A stretch of DNA of 64,000 nt from NCBI RefSeq assembly GCF_024753545.1, contig NZ_JANTOO010000011.1, positions 62,001 to 126,000 on the forward strand. Direction: 5' to 3'. Positions 33,404-42,621 of the stretch are shown here, piece after piece. Within the stretch, counting starts at the first letter, position 1. Each line of letters opens with the position of its first letter. The DNA is from Lysinibacillus pinottii. GTDB taxonomy: Bacteria; Bacillota; Bacilli; Bacillales_A; Planococcaceae. A program made the translations under genes and the position numbers. The notes beneath the pieces were generated by a model. It was not told the DNA's origin and did not search any database. It was given only the letters and a program-made list of their open reading frames with translations.

Positions 33404-34864
33404 ATGACGAAAGAAGTTCGCGTTCGTTACGCGCCATCTCCAACAGGTTTTTTACATATCGGTGGGGCGCGTACAGCATTATTCAATTATTTATATGCAA
33501 AACATCATAACGGTAAATTCATTGTACGTATTGAAGATACGGATATTGAACGTAATGTAGAGGGTGGAGAAGCATCTCAGTTAGATAACCTAAAATGGTT
33601 AGGTATTGAATATGATGAGTCCATTGATATTGGTGGACCTTATGCGCCTTATCGTCAAATGGAGCGTCTTGATATTTATAAAGAGCACGCTGAAAAACTA
33701 TTAGCGCAAGGTGCAGCCTACAAATGCTTCTGTTCTTCAGAAAAACTGGAAGCATCTCGTGAGGAACAAAAAGCAAGAGGTGTAGCAGCTCCTACTTATG
33801 ATGGTACATGCCGTCATCTCTCAGCTGAGGAAGTTGCAGCTAAAGAAGCAGCGGGTGAGCCATACACAATTCGTATGCGTGTACCAGAAAATGTAACATA
33901 TGATTTTGAAGATTTAGTTCGTGGACAAGTTACATTTGAATCTAAAGACATTGGCGACTGGGTAATTGTAAAAGCAAACGGTATTCCAACGTATAACTAT
34001 GCTGTAGTTCTAGATGATCACTTCATGGAGATTTCTCACGTTTTCCGTGGTGAAGAGCATTTATCTAATACGCCAAAACAAATGATGATCTTTGATGCAT
34101 TTGGTTGGGAGTATCCGCGCTTCGGTCATATGACGTTAATTATTAATGAGAACCGTAAAAAGCTATCAAAACGTGATGAGTCCATTATTCAATTTGTCAC
34201 TCAATATAAGGATTTAGGGTATCTTCCTGAAGCAATGTTCAACTTCTTTGCTTTACTTGGCTGGTCTCCAGAAGGGGAAGAGGAAATTTTCTCTAAAGAA
34301 GAATTTATCAAGATCTTTGATGAAAAACGTCTTTCTAAATCACCATCTATGTTCGATAAACAAAAGTTGACATGGATGAATAATCAATATATTAAAAAAC
34401 TATCTTTAGAAGAAGTAGTAGCTTTATCATTACCACATTTACAAAAAGCTGGACTTTTACCAGATGAACTTTCAGCAGTGCAACATGCATGGGCAACAGA
34501 TTTAATTGGGCTTTACCATGACCAAATGAGCTTTGGTGCAGAGATTGTTGAATTATCTAGCCTATTCTTTAAAGACCATATTGAATATGATGAAGAAGCC
34601 AAAGCTGTTTTAGCAGGAGAGCAAGTACCAGAGGTAATGGCTGCATTCAAAGCACAGCTCGAAGAATTAGAAGAATTTACGCCAGATGCGGTAAAAGCAG
34701 CTATTAAAGCTGTGCAAAAGGCAACAGGTCATAAAGGTAAAAATTTATTTATGCCAATCCGTGTTGTCACAACGGGTGAAACACATGGACCGGAGCTTCC
34801 CAATGCTATCTGCTTAATTGGCAAAGAGAAAGCAATTGATCGTGTAGAAAAATTTGCGCAATAA
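33404..34864 (+). CDS. gltX: Glutamyl-tRNA synthetase
   Basis: A 486-residue class I tRNA synthetase. HIGGA (18-22) is the HIGH motif and KLSKR near residue 250 the KMSKS motif; the C-terminal helical domain reads the anticodon. In Bacillales the enzyme also charges tRNA-Gln with Glu for later amidation. ATG behind TAGGAGG. The cysteine T-box leader follows at once, with its own promoter. Confidence 0.97.
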   Translation: MTKEVRVRYAPSPTGFLHIGGARTALFNYLYAKHHNGKFIVRIEDTDIERNVEGGEASQLDNLKWLGIEYDESIDIGGPYAPYRQMERLDIYKEHAEKLLAQGAAYKCFCSSEKLEASREEQKARGVAAPTYDGTCRHLSAEEVAAKEAAGEPYTIRMRVPENVTYDFEDLVRGQVTFESKDIGDWVIVKANGIPTYNYAVVLDDHFMEISHVFRGEEHLSNTPKQMMIFDAFGWEYPRFGHMTLIINENRKKLSKRDESIIQFVTQYKDLGYLPEAMFNFFALLGWSPEGEEEIFSKEEFIKIFDEKRLSKSPSMFDKQKLTWMNNQYIKKLSLEEVVALSLPHLQKAGLLPDELSAVQHAWATDLIGLYHDQMSFGAEIVELSSLFFKDHIEYDEEAKAVLAGEQVPEVMAAFKAQLEELEEFTPDAVKAAIKAVQKATGHKGKNLFMPIRVVTTGETHGPELPNAICLIGKEKAIDRVEKFAQ

Positions 34865-34875
34865 ATAGAAATCCA

Positions 34876-34903
34876 TTGACAATTGATTCTTGCGTTGTAA
34901 AAT
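34876..34903 (+). promoter_or_regulatory. Promoter of the cysE-cysS T-box transcript
   Basis: TTGACA (34876-34881) and TAAAAT (34898-34903) are 16 bases apart, just after the gltX stop. Transcription should start near 34910, leading into the T-box. Confidence 0.7.
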
Positions 34904-34911
34904 GTATTTAC

Positions 34912-35170
34912 ATTGAAAAAGCGTTGATAAGGAGAAGTAAGTGGCGCACGCTCTAAAGAGAGGACCATCACCGGCTGAAAGTGGTCTGAGTCTAGGCAAA
35001 ACTGAAATGCACCTTTGAGCATAAAGCTGAACTATAGTAGGCTTTATCGATTCGTTCTCGTTAAAGAACGACCAGAGTGGGAGGCTTTTTGCCTTCAATC
35101 AGAGTGGAACCACGCAAATTTAAGCGTCTCTGTCATTCCTTTTTGGGATGATAGGGGCGTTTTTTATTTT
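34912..35170 (+). promoter_or_regulatory. Cysteine-specific T-box riboswitch
   Basis: The stretch contains the parts of a T-box leader: a specifier region GAAATGCACC with TGC (Cys) at 35008-35010, the T-box sequence AGAGTGGAACCACGC at 35100-35114, and a terminator whose long stem runs from GCGTCTC to GGGGCGT followed by TTTTTT (about 35123-35166). TGGA in the T-box fits the U discriminator of bacterial tRNA-Cys. Uncharged tRNA-Cys would stabilise the antiterminator and turn on cysE and cysS. The 153 bases from here to cysE hold nothing clear. Confidence 0.92.
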
Positions 35171-35323
35171 ATCTTCATTCTTTGATGAAGAGGGAGGCAT
35201 TCAAACAAACATACCACATCATCTTAGGCAGAGAATTCTAAAGAAAGTTGACGACAGTGTCGGTTCTGTGTAAAGGGTTTCTAGGAATTTGAGCAAGAAC
35301 AACATAAAAAGGGGGAGTTTTTT

Positions 35324-35974
35324 GTGTTTAAAAGGATGAAAGAAGATGTGGAAACAATTTTTGAGAATGATCCAGCTGCGCGAAGTGTATTGGAAGTGGT
35401 ATTAACATATTCCGGTTTGCATGCCACATGGGCTCATCGAGTGGCTCATTGGTTCTTTAAAAAACGCTTTTATTTTATGGCTCGTGCCATTTCACAAATA
35501 AGCCGCTTTTTTACTGGTATTGAAATTCATCCTGGTGCGAAAATCGGCCGCCGCTTTTTTATAGACCATGGTATGGGTGTTGTGATTGGTGAAACATGTG
35601 AAATCGGTGATAATGTGACTTTGTACCAGGGGGTAACTCTAGGTGGTACAGGGAAAGAAAAAGGAAAACGACACCCTACATTAGAGGATAATGTCCTTGT
35701 AGCAACAGGCGCTAAAGTTTTAGGTTCTATTACAATTGGCGAGAATAGTAAAATTGGTGCGGGGTCAGTTGTTTTAAAAGAGGTGCCTCCAAATGCCACT
35801 GTGGTCGGTATACCTGGTAAAATAGTAATTAAAGATGGAGTTCGTCTAGAGAAAAAACTAGATCATCAAAATATTCCTGATCCTGTAGAAGAACGTTGTC
35901 AAGCTTTTGAGAAGCAAATTGTTATATTAAGACAGGAAATTGAACGCTTACAAAAGGAGAGAGAGACACAATGA
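35324..35974 (+). CDS. cysE: Serine O-acetyltransferase
   Basis: A 216-residue acetyltransferase that makes O-acetylserine, the precursor of cysteine. An N-terminal helical domain (1-60) precedes hexapeptide repeats forming a left-handed beta helix (HPGAKIGRRFFIDHGMGVVIGE, in part), with the catalytic His and Asp in FIDHGMG. GTG start behind GGGGGAG. The stop overlaps the cysS start, and both are under the T-box. Confidence 0.95.
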   Translation: MFKRMKEDVETIFENDPAARSVLEVVLTYSGLHATWAHRVAHWFFKKRFYFMARAISQISRFFTGIEIHPGAKIGRRFFIDHGMGVVIGETCEIGDNVTLYQGVTLGGTGKEKGKRHPTLEDNVLVATGAKVLGSITIGENSKIGAGSVVLKEVPPNATVVGIPGKIVIKDGVRLEKKLDHQNIPDPVEERCQAFEKQIVILRQEIERLQKERETQ

Positions 35975-37371
35975 GTATTCAAATTTTCAACTCATTATCA
36001 AGACAAAAAGAAACCTTTGTTCCGCTAGAAGAAGGCAAAGTAAAAATGTATGTCTGCGGGCCTACCGTTTATAACTATATCCATATCGGGAATTCACGTC
36101 CTGTTATAGTTTACGACACAGTCCGTCGCTATTTCCAATATAAAGGCTATGATGTAAAGTTTGTTTCCAATTTTACGGATGTAGACGATAAAATTATTAA
36201 GGCTGCCAATGAGCTTGGTGAAGAAGTTCATGAGTTAACAGAGCGCTTTATAGCTGCGTACTTTGAAGATGTTACTGCATTAGGGTGCAAAAAAGCCGAT
36301 GTTCATCCACGTGTAACAGAGCATATGGCTGATATTATTCAATTTATCCAAGTTTTAATTGAAAAAGGCTATGCTTATGAGTCAGCAGGTGATGTGTATT
36401 ACCGCACGCGCAAGTTTAATGGCTATGGTAAATTATCACATCAATCCGTAGATGATTTAAAAATTGGTGCACGTATAGAAGCTGGTGAGAAAAAAGATGA
36501 TGCATTAGATTTTGCTTTATGGAAAGCAGCGAAGCCAGGTGAAATTTTCTGGGAAAGTCCTTGGGGCAATGGTCGTCCTGGTTGGCATATTGAATGTTCA
36601 GTAATGGCTCGTGAGCATTTAGGAGATACTATTGATATTCACGCTGGTGGGCAGGATTTAACTTTCCCACACCACGAAAATGAAATTGCACAGTCAGAAG
36701 CTCACAATGATAAAACATTTGCACGTTATTGGATGCATAATGGTTATATTAATATTGATAATGAAAAGATGTCTAAATCTCTTGGGAATTTTATTTTGGT
36801 GAATGATATTCGTAAACAAATTGATCCACAGGTGCTTCGCTTCTTTATGCTATCTGTTCATTATCGTCATCCAATTAATTTTGCGAAGGATTTAGTAGAG
36901 GCAGCTTCAGCTGGCTTAGAGCGCATTCGTACAGCCTACAACAATGTGAAGCATCGTCTTACGACTACTGTAAGCTTAGGCGATCACTCAGATGAGTGGC
37001 TGAATAAAATTACTGAGCAAAAGGCACAGTTTGAAGAGGCCATGGATGATGATTTTAATACAGCTAACGGGATTTCGGTATTATTTGAGTTAGCTCGTAT
37101 TGCTAATATTTATTTAAATGAAACGAATACTTGCAAAAAAGTGTTAGAAACATTTATTGAAACTTTTGAAGTACTAGGTGACGTCTTAGGTATCGAATTT
37201 GCAAAAGAAGAAGAATTATTAGACGAAGAAATTGAAGCACTACTACAAGAGCGTGTAGAGGCACGTAAGAATCGTGATTTTGCTCGTTCTGATGAGATTC
37301 GTGACCATTTGCAAGCCCAAGGTATCATTTTAGAAGATACGCGACAAGGAACTAGATGGAAACGAGGGTAA
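35971..37371 (+). CDS. cysS: Cysteinyl-tRNA synthetase
   Basis: A 466-residue class I synthetase. CGPTVYNYIHIGNS (28-41) holds a zinc ligand and the HIGH motif, and KMSKS lies near residue 266. Cys28 plus downstream Cys and His residues bind zinc for cysteine recognition. Starts ATGA-overlapped with cysE; the mini-III gene begins at its 3' end. Confidence 0.97.
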   Translation: MSIQIFNSLSRQKETFVPLEEGKVKMYVCGPTVYNYIHIGNSRPVIVYDTVRRYFQYKGYDVKFVSNFTDVDDKIIKAANELGEEVHELTERFIAAYFEDVTALGCKKADVHPRVTEHMADIIQFIQVLIEKGYAYESAGDVYYRTRKFNGYGKLSHQSVDDLKIGARIEAGEKKDDALDFALWKAAKPGEIFWESPWGNGRPGWHIECSVMAREHLGDTIDIHAGGQDLTFPHHENEIAQSEAHNDKTFARYWMHNGYINIDNEKMSKSLGNFILVNDIRKQIDPQVLRFFMLSVHYRHPINFAKDLVEAASAGLERIRTAYNNVKHRLTTTVSLGDHSDEWLNKITEQKAQFEEAMDDDFNTANGISVLFELARIANIYLNETNTCKKVLETFIETFEVLGDVLGIEFAKEEELLDEEIEALLQERVEARKNRDFARSDEIRDHLQAQGIILEDTRQGTRWKRG

Positions 37372-37376
37372 TTAAG

Positions 37377-37790
37377 TTGGATAAACTTCGCAATGAAGAT
37401 GTTAAGCAATTAAATGCGTTGGCGTTAGCCTATATGGGTGACGCCGTATTGGAGCAAAAGATACGAGAACACTTGCTTCGTTCAGGTCGAGTTAAACCGA
37501 ATACACTTCATCGAGAGGCAACGCGTTACGTTTCGGCAAAGGCACAATCTATGATTGTTCATCGTATGATGGATGAGAATTATTTAACAGAGGAGGAGTT
37601 GGCAGTGTTCCGTCGTGGACGTAATGCCAAGTCCGGCTCTGTACCAAAGAATACAGATGTCCAAACTTATCGAAATAGCTCTGGCTTTGAGGCGGTACTT
37701 GGTAGTTTATATTTATTAAATGAACTTGAACGCGTGTATGAAATCATTGCATATGCTATTCAAATAATCGAGGAATCGAAAGGAGTGTAG
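37377..37790 (+). CDS. mrnC: Mini-ribonuclease III
   Basis: A protein of about 137 residues with only the RNase III catalytic domain and no dsRNA-binding domain. LALAYMGDAVLEQKIR is the RNase III signature with the catalytic Asp and Glu. It trims 23S rRNA precursor ends in Bacillus. I favour the TTG at 37377, eight bases after GAGGG, which gives the usual short N-terminus; an ATG at 37356 inside the end of cysS also has a fair AAGGA site. Confidence 0.92.
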   Translation: MDKLRNEDVKQLNALALAYMGDAVLEQKIREHLLRSGRVKPNTLHREATRYVSAKAQSMIVHRMMDENYLTEEELAVFRRGRNAKSGSVPKNTDVQTYRNSSGFEAVLGSLYLLNELERVYEIIAYAIQIIEESKGV

Positions 37791-37795
37791 AAAGA

Positions 37796-38548
37796 ATGAC
37801 AGAACAAAATGGAGAAATTATTGCCGGTAAAAACCCAGTGTTAGAAGCACTTCGTTCAGGACGCGATATGAATAAAGTATGGATTGCAGAGGGGGTAAAA
37901 AAATCGGGTGTCAATGAACTGCTAGATCTAGCTCGAGAACGTGGAGTGATCGTTCAGTTTGTTCCGAAAAAGAAGGTCGACCAATTATCAAGTGCAAATC
38001 ATCAAGGTATTGTTGCTTCTGTTGCAGCATATAAGTATGCTGAACTGGAGGATTTATTTGCTGCAGCCGCAAAAAAACAAGAAGATCCCTTTTTCTTAAT
38101 CTTAGACGAGCTTGAAGATCCACATAACCTAGGTTCTATTATGAGAACAGCTGATGCAATAGGAGCGCATGGTATTATTATTCCAAAGCGCCGTTCAGTA
38201 AGTTTAACAGCTGTCGTGGCGAAGTCTTCAACAGGCGCTATTGAACATGTCCCTGTAGTACGTGTAAACAATCTGGCTCAAACAGTGGATGAACTAAAAG
38301 AACGAGGTATATGGATTGCTGGTACAGACGCGAAGGGCTCTGTAGACTATCGGAAAATGGATGCAACATTACCATTGGCTATCATTATCGGTAGTGAGGG
38401 TAAGGGAATGGGTCGCTTATTAAAAGAGAAATGTGACTTCTTGTATCATTTACCGATGGTAGGGCATGTGACATCACTGAATGCTTCAGTGGCAGCAGCA
38501 TTATTAATGTACGAAGTGTATCGTAAGCGTCAAGAAGCGAATGAGTAA
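37796..38548 (+). CDS. rlmB: 23S rRNA (guanosine 2'-O) methyltransferase RlmB/TrmH family
   Basis: A 250-residue SPOUT methyltransferase: N-terminal substrate-binding domain (about 5-80, with IIAGKNPVLEALRSG), then the knotted SAM domain with LDELEDPHNLGSIMRTADA, IIGSEGKGM and SLNASVAAALLMYE motifs. RlmB methylates G2251 (E. coli numbering) in 23S rRNA. Lies five bases after mrnC and two before rae1, in one translation-linked unit. Confidence 0.93.
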   Translation: MTEQNGEIIAGKNPVLEALRSGRDMNKVWIAEGVKKSGVNELLDLARERGVIVQFVPKKKVDQLSSANHQGIVASVAAYKYAELEDLFAAAAKKQEDPFFLILDELEDPHNLGSIMRTADAIGAHGIIIPKRRSVSLTAVVAKSSTGAIEHVPVVRVNNLAQTVDELKERGIWIAGTDAKGSVDYRKMDATLPLAIIIGSEGKGMGRLLKEKCDFLYHLPMVGHVTSLNASVAAALLMYEVYRKRQEANE

Positions 38549-38550
38549 CA

Positions 38551-39063
38551 ATGAAAAACATTTTGCTAGTTGATGGCTATAATATGATTGGGTCCTGGAA
38601 AGAGCTTCGACCATTGCGGGATACAAATTTTGAGGATGCTCGCAAAAGGTTGATAGAACTTATGGCTGAATATAAAGCAGCTATGGGGTGGCGCGTAATT
38701 ATTGTTTTTGACGCACATCTAGTACCAGGCGTAGAGCAATCTTATTTAGAAAGTGATGTTGAAGTCATTTATACTCGGAAAAATGAAACAGCAGATGAAC
38801 GTATTGAAAAAATGACGCATGAACTTAAGGCTAGAAATGTACAAATACACGTAGCAACTTCCGATATGGCAGAGCAAAGTGTGATCTTTGGTAATGGAGC
38901 TTTGAGAAAATCAGCGAGAGAACTAGAAATAGATACAAGCATTATCCAGCATAAAATATCTCATGCTGTAAAAAGGAAACATGAAAGTAGACCACCTTCA
39001 CGTATAGAATTAAAGCCGGATGTGGCGATAGCATTCGAAAAATGGAGACGTGGATTGAAATGA
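38551..39063 (+). CDS. rae1: Ribosome-dependent mRNA endonuclease Rae1 (YacP, NYN domain)
   Basis: A 170-residue NYN/PIN-like nuclease. ILLVDGYNMIGSW (4-16) carries the first catalytic Asp, IIVFDAHLVPG and TADERIE the next acidic residues. In B. subtilis Rae1 cleaves mRNA in the ribosomal A site. Starts two bases after the rlmB stop. Confidence 0.9.
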   Translation: MKNILLVDGYNMIGSWKELRPLRDTNFEDARKRLIELMAEYKAAMGWRVIIVFDAHLVPGVEQSYLESDVEVIYTRKNETADERIEKMTHELKARNVQIHVATSDMAEQSVIFGNGALRKSARELEIDTSIIQHKISHAVKRKHESRPPSRIELKPDVAIAFEKWRRGLK

Positions 39064-39067
39064 TTGA

Positions 39068-39097
39068 TTGACGCATATTTTCCATTTCCGTTATACT
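39068..39097 (+). promoter_or_regulatory. Sigma-A type promoter of sigH
   Basis: TTGACG (39068-39073) and TATACT (39092-39097) are 18 bases apart, 35 bases before the sigH start. Confidence 0.65.
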
Positions 39098-39131
39098 GTT
39101 CCTAATTATCTGTTGTGGCTGAGGTGATACC

Positions 39132-39779
39132 ATGTTTAAAAATAGCATTGTACAAGTGACACAAGATTTTGAACGATTCAATGATGAAGAGCTTATTGAA
39201 ATGGTGCATCAAGGTAATACAGATGCGTTGGATTATTTAATTACGAAATACCGTTTGTTAGTTAGGGCGAAGGCAAGATCCTATTTCTTAATTGGTGCTG
39301 ATAAGGAAGATATTGTGCAAGAGGGCATGATTGGTTTGTATAAAGCGATTCGTGATTTTAAAGGGGATAAGCTTGCTTCTTTCCGGGCATTTGCTGAGCT
39401 ATGTATTACAAGGCAAATTATTACCGCTATTAAAACGGCTACTAGGCAAAAGCATATACCTCTCAACTCCTATGTTTCTTTGGACAAGCCCATTTTTGAT
39501 GAAGAATCAGACCGAACGCTAATGGATGTTTTAACAGGCGCTATCATGGATGATCCAGAAGAATTAATAATTCATAGAGAAGAATTTGGATATTTAGAAG
39601 AAAAGATGAGTGAGATTTTAAGTGAACTAGAGTTACAGGTTTTAGCTCTATATCTAGATGGCCGATCATATCATGAAATTTCTGCAAAATTAAATCGTCA
39701 TGTGAAATCCATTGATAATGCTTTGCAGCGGGTGAAGCGCAAATTAGAGCGACATTTAGTCCTTGAGGAAATGTCTTAG
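39132..39779 (+). CDS. sigH: RNA polymerase sigma factor SigH
   Basis: A 215-residue sigma-70 family factor with region 2 (DALDYLITKYRLLVRAKARSYFLIGADKEDIVQEGMIGLYKAIRDF, about residues 34-78, in part) for -10 recognition and region 4 at the C-terminus (EISAKLNRHVKSIDNALQRVKRKL, in part) for -35 recognition. It drives transition-phase and early sporulation genes. GAGGTG precedes the ATG. Confidence 0.95.
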   Translation: MFKNSIVQVTQDFERFNDEELIEMVHQGNTDALDYLITKYRLLVRAKARSYFLIGADKEDIVQEGMIGLYKAIRDFKGDKLASFRAFAELCITRQIITAIKTATRQKHIPLNSYVSLDKPIFDEESDRTLMDVLTGAIMDDPEELIIHREEFGYLEEKMSEILSELELQVLALYLDGRSYHEISAKLNRHVKSIDNALQRVKRKLERHLVLEEMS

Positions 39780-39855
39780 AGGTCATAGGCTTTATTGACA
39801 TTGACAAATATAGGTGTTAGTCTTAAAAAGATAAAGTGCCGAAAAAGGTGAGTGT

Positions 39856-40002
39856 ATGGCAAAAAAAGTCGTGCTAAATTGCGAGAAATGTGGATCGAGA
39901 AATTACACGTTCCCGGCTAAAGAAGGCTCCACTGTACGCCTCGAATTAAAGAAATTTTGCTCGCATTGCAATGAACATACAGTGCATAAACAAACGTTAT
40001 AA
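39856..40002 (+). CDS. rpmG: 50S ribosomal protein L33, zinc-ribbon form
   Basis: A 48-codon gene. The protein MAKKVVLNCEKCGSRNY... has two CxxC pairs (Cys9/12 and Cys35/38), so it is the zinc-binding type; Bacillus has zinc-free versions for use in zinc shortage. AAAAAGGTGAG precedes the ATG. Its place between sigH and secE matches B. subtilis. Two adjacent TTGACA boxes lie upstream at 39795-39806 as possible promoter elements. Confidence 0.93.
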   Translation: MAKKVVLNCEKCGSRNYTFPAKEGSTVRLELKKFCSHCNEHTVHKQTL

Positions 40003-40051
40003 AATGATATGTAAATAGACAGATTTTGATTGATTCGGAGGTTAAGCTAGA

Positions 40052-40237
40052 ATGGGCAAGATCAAAGGCTTTTTCAGTGATGTAATGTCAGAAATGCGCA
40101 AAACAAGCTGGCCGAAAAGTAAAGAGCTGACTAAATATACAGTCGTTGTAATTTCAACTGTTGTCGTTATGGCTTTATTTTTTGTGTTAGTTGACTTAGG
40201 TATTTCATCATTATTCCGCTGGTACTTAGATTTATAA
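40052..40237 (+). CDS. secE: Preprotein translocase subunit SecE
   Basis: A 61-residue single-helix membrane protein: a cytosolic amphipathic part (FFSDVMSEMRKTSWPKSKELTKYT) and one membrane helix (about 32-55). It clamps SecY in the translocon. CGGAGG precedes the ATG. The nusG gene follows after 335 bases, longer than usual. Confidence 0.94.
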   Translation: MGKIKGFFSDVMSEMRKTSWPKSKELTKYTVVVISTVVVMALFFVLVDLGISSLFRWYLDL

Positions 40238-40270
40238 TTTAGTAAATAGCATGTTAATACTTATGAAATA

Positions 40271-40298
40271 GCCCGTCCATTGCAATAACGGGTTTTTT
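40271..40298 (+). terminator. Terminator after secE
   Basis: CCCGT (40272-40276) pairs with ACGGG (40288-40292), then TTTTTTC. The stem is short but GC-rich. Confidence 0.7.
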
Positions 40299-40572
40299 CG
40301 TTTGTTTTATCTTCATTCAGCAGGTAATTCTATCTTTATGTGCAAGTGATATGGATGAAGTGAATGGCAGTAAGTTAATCTCATTATGATAAGTATGATA
40401 GTAGCGATAGATGACTATGCTAGTTTCGATACATATCTTCAGGCTTTCTTTATAGGAAAAGGCTATGTTTATATGAGATGTTTGTGAAAAGGGTAAGGAT
40501 TGCATCTAGCATATCGCGATTCATTTTCACTTTTATTTGTAAGGGAGGGACGGACGAGGAGTCCTAGTAGTT
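40299..40572 (+). other. Intergenic region between secE terminator and nusG
   Basis: About 274 bases with no plausible gene. A GAGGAG site lies eleven bases before the nusG ATG. No clear promoter boxes are seen, although nusG needs a start or read-through here. Confidence 0.4.
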
Positions 40573-41106
40573 ATGGAGAAAAATTGGTATGTTGTTCATA
40601 CGTATTCAGGGTATGAGAACCGAGTAAAAGCAAACCTAGAAAAACGTGTAGAAACAATGGGAATGCAAGATAAAATCTTCCGAGTGATTGTTCCTGAGCA
40701 TGAGGAAACAGAAATGAAGGATGGGAAAAAGCGTACGATGATGCGTAAAGTTTTCCCAGGTTATGTATTAGTAGAGCTTATTATGACAGATGATTCTTGG
40801 TATGTAGTGCGTAATACGCCGGGTGTAACAGGCTTTATCGGGTCCTCTGGTGGAGGAGCAAAACCAACACCTTTACTACCTGAAGAAGCGGATCGTCTAT
40901 TACAACAAATGGGTATGACTGATAAGATTGTTGAAGTGGACATCTCTATTGGTGAGGCAGTTGAAGTATTAGAAGGGCCGTTCGCTCATTTCCAAGGACG
41001 TGTTGAAGAAATTGACACAGAAAAAGGAAAAATAAAAGTGTCAGTTGATATGTTTGGTCGCGAAACAATTATGGAGCTAGACTTCGAACAAATTCAAAAA
41101 TTATAG
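40573..41106 (+). CDS. nusG: Transcription termination/antitermination factor NusG
   Basis: A 177-residue protein with the NGN domain (WYVVHTYSGYENRVKANLE, 4-22, which contacts the RNA polymerase clamp) and a C-terminal KOW domain (about 125-175, GPFAHFQGRVEEID). It modulates pausing and links transcription to ribosomes or Rho. Confidence 0.96.
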   Translation: MEKNWYVVHTYSGYENRVKANLEKRVETMGMQDKIFRVIVPEHEETEMKDGKKRTMMRKVFPGYVLVELIMTDDSWYVVRNTPGVTGFIGSSGGGAKPTPLLPEEADRLLQQMGMTDKIVEVDISIGEAVEVLEGPFAHFQGRVEEIDTEKGKIKVSVDMFGRETIMELDFEQIQKL

Positions 41107-41169
41107 TACAATTTCTAGAACTGTGACATGCCAATTGGTAGACGTTTCGCAGATTTTGTTAATTACTAC

Positions 41170-41198
41170 TTGCTTAAAAAAATTAAAAGTGGTATCAT
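41170..41198 (+). promoter_or_regulatory. Promoter of rplK-rplA
   Basis: TTGCTT (41170-41175) and TATCAT (41193-41198) are 17 bases apart. The leader that follows includes GTGGGAGGGG and CCAATTACCACATCACGGAC, which recall the leader before rplK in B. subtilis and may carry ribosomal-protein control. Confidence 0.6.
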
Positions 41199-41336
41199 TT
41201 CATAGGTCAGACTGTCATACTTTTGTTTGACGTCTGTAATGATAATTTTAATGTTATCGGCACTTAGCTGACAGACAGATATTGAGTGGGAGGGGCAACC
41301 CAATTACCACATCACGGACTTAAGGAGGTGTGTCTC

Positions 41337-41762
41337 GTGGCTAAAAAAGTTATTAAAGTTGTAAAACTTCAAATCCCTGCTGGTAAAGCTAATCCAGCTC
41401 CACCGGTTGGTCCTGCATTAGGTCAAGCAGGTGTGAACATCATGGGATTCTGTAAAGAATTCAACGCGCGTACTGCTGATCAAGCTGGTCTTATTATTCC
41501 AGTTGAAATTTCAGTATTCGAGGATCGTTCTTTCACTTTCATTACAAAAACTCCACCTGCAGCAGTTCTACTTAAAGTAGCAGCTGGTATCCAATCTGGA
41601 TCTGGTGAACCAAATCGTAAAAAAGTGGCAACGGTTAAACGTGATAAAGTTCGCGAAATCGCTGAAACTAAAATGCCAGACCTTAACGCTGCTTCAGTAG
41701 AAGCTGCTATGTTAATGGTAGAAGGTACTGCACGAAGCATGGGTATTGTTATCGAAGACTAA
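41337..41762 (+). CDS. rplK: 50S ribosomal protein L11
   Basis: A 141-residue protein with the proline-rich N-terminal domain ([20 protein letters not shown], 12-31) that contacts thiostrepton and RelA, and a C-terminal rRNA-binding domain. GTG start at 41337 behind AAGGAGGTG; the ATG at 41286 lies in the leader and is rejected. Confidence 0.96.
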
Positions 41763-41791
41763 TCCCAGTTACTTGATGTTTTGTTTTTTGG

Positions 41792-41826
41792 AAGGTTGCG
41801 AAGTTTCTTTGTGAACACGCAACCTT
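41792..41826 (+). terminator. Hairpin between rplK and rplA
   Basis: AAGGTTGCG (41792-41800) pairs with CGCAACCTT (41818-41826). The T run after it is only TTTATT, so it may be an attenuator, a processing site or a ribosomal-protein binding site rather than a full terminator. Confidence 0.45.
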
Positions 41827-41878
41827 TATTCGTGGGAGGTAAAATCCGTTATAACCACAATCAAGGAGGAAATATATA

Positions 41879-42577
41879 ATGGCTAAAAAAGGTAAAAAAC
41901 TGCAAGATGCAGCTAAATTAATTGATCGTAACTCACTATACAGTGCACAAGAAGCAATCGAACTTGCTCAAAAAACTAGCACAGTAAACTTCGACGCTAC
42001 TGTAGAAGTTGCTTTCCGCTTAGGTATTGATACTCGTAAAAACGACCAACAAATCCGTGGTGCAGTAGTACTACCAAACGGTACTGGTAAAACTCAACGC
42101 GTATTAGTATTCGCGAAAGGTGAAAAACTTAAAGAAGCAGAAGCAGCTGGTGCTGATTATGTAGGTGATGCAGAGTACATCCAAAAAATCCAACAAGGTT
42201 GGTTTGATTTCGATGTAATCGTAGCAACTCCTGACATGATGGGTGAAGTTGGTAAACTTGGTCGTGTATTAGGACCTAAAGGCTTAATGCCAAACCCTAA
42301 AACTGGTACAGTTACTTTCGATGTAACAAAAGCTATCGAAGAAATCAAAGCTGGTAAAGTAGAATACCGTGCTGATAAAGCTGGTATCATCCACGCTCCT
42401 ATCGGTAAAGTTTCTTTCTCTGCAGAAAAATTAGTAGAAAACTTCTTAGCTGTATTTGATGTAGTTCAAAAAGCGAAACCTGCTGCAGCTAAAGGTACTT
42501 ACATGAAATCTGTAAATATTACAACTACAATGGGTCCAGCTGTTAAAATTGACGCTGCTAACGTAGTAGTAAAATAA
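41879..42577 (+). CDS. rplA: 50S ribosomal protein L1
   Basis: A 232-residue L1 protein of the stalk. The signature VGKLGRVLGPKGLMPNPKTGTV (about 121-142, in part) is diagnostic. In many bacteria L1 also represses its own mRNA. Preceded by AAGGAGG. The rplJ promoter begins 15 bases after the stop. Confidence 0.97.
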   Translation: MAKKGKKLQDAAKLIDRNSLYSAQEAIELAQKTSTVNFDATVEVAFRLGIDTRKNDQQIRGAVVLPNGTGKTQRVLVFAKGEKLKEAEAAGADYVGDAEYIQKIQQGWFDFDVIVATPDMMGEVGKLGRVLGPKGLMPNPKTGTVTFDVTKAIEEIKAGKVEYRADKAGIIHAPIGKVSFSAEKLVENFLAVFDVVQKAKPAAAKGTYMKSVNITTTMGPAVKIDAANVVVK

Positions 42578-42591
42578 TTTAAATATATATA

Positions 42592-42621
42592 TTGACAACA
42601 GCAATGATTACATGATATAAT
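42592..42621 (+). promoter_or_regulatory. Promoter of rplJ-rplL
   Basis: Perfect TTGACA (42592-42597) and TATAAT (42616-42621) with an 18-base spacer make a strong promoter that leads into the L10 leader. Confidence 0.85.
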
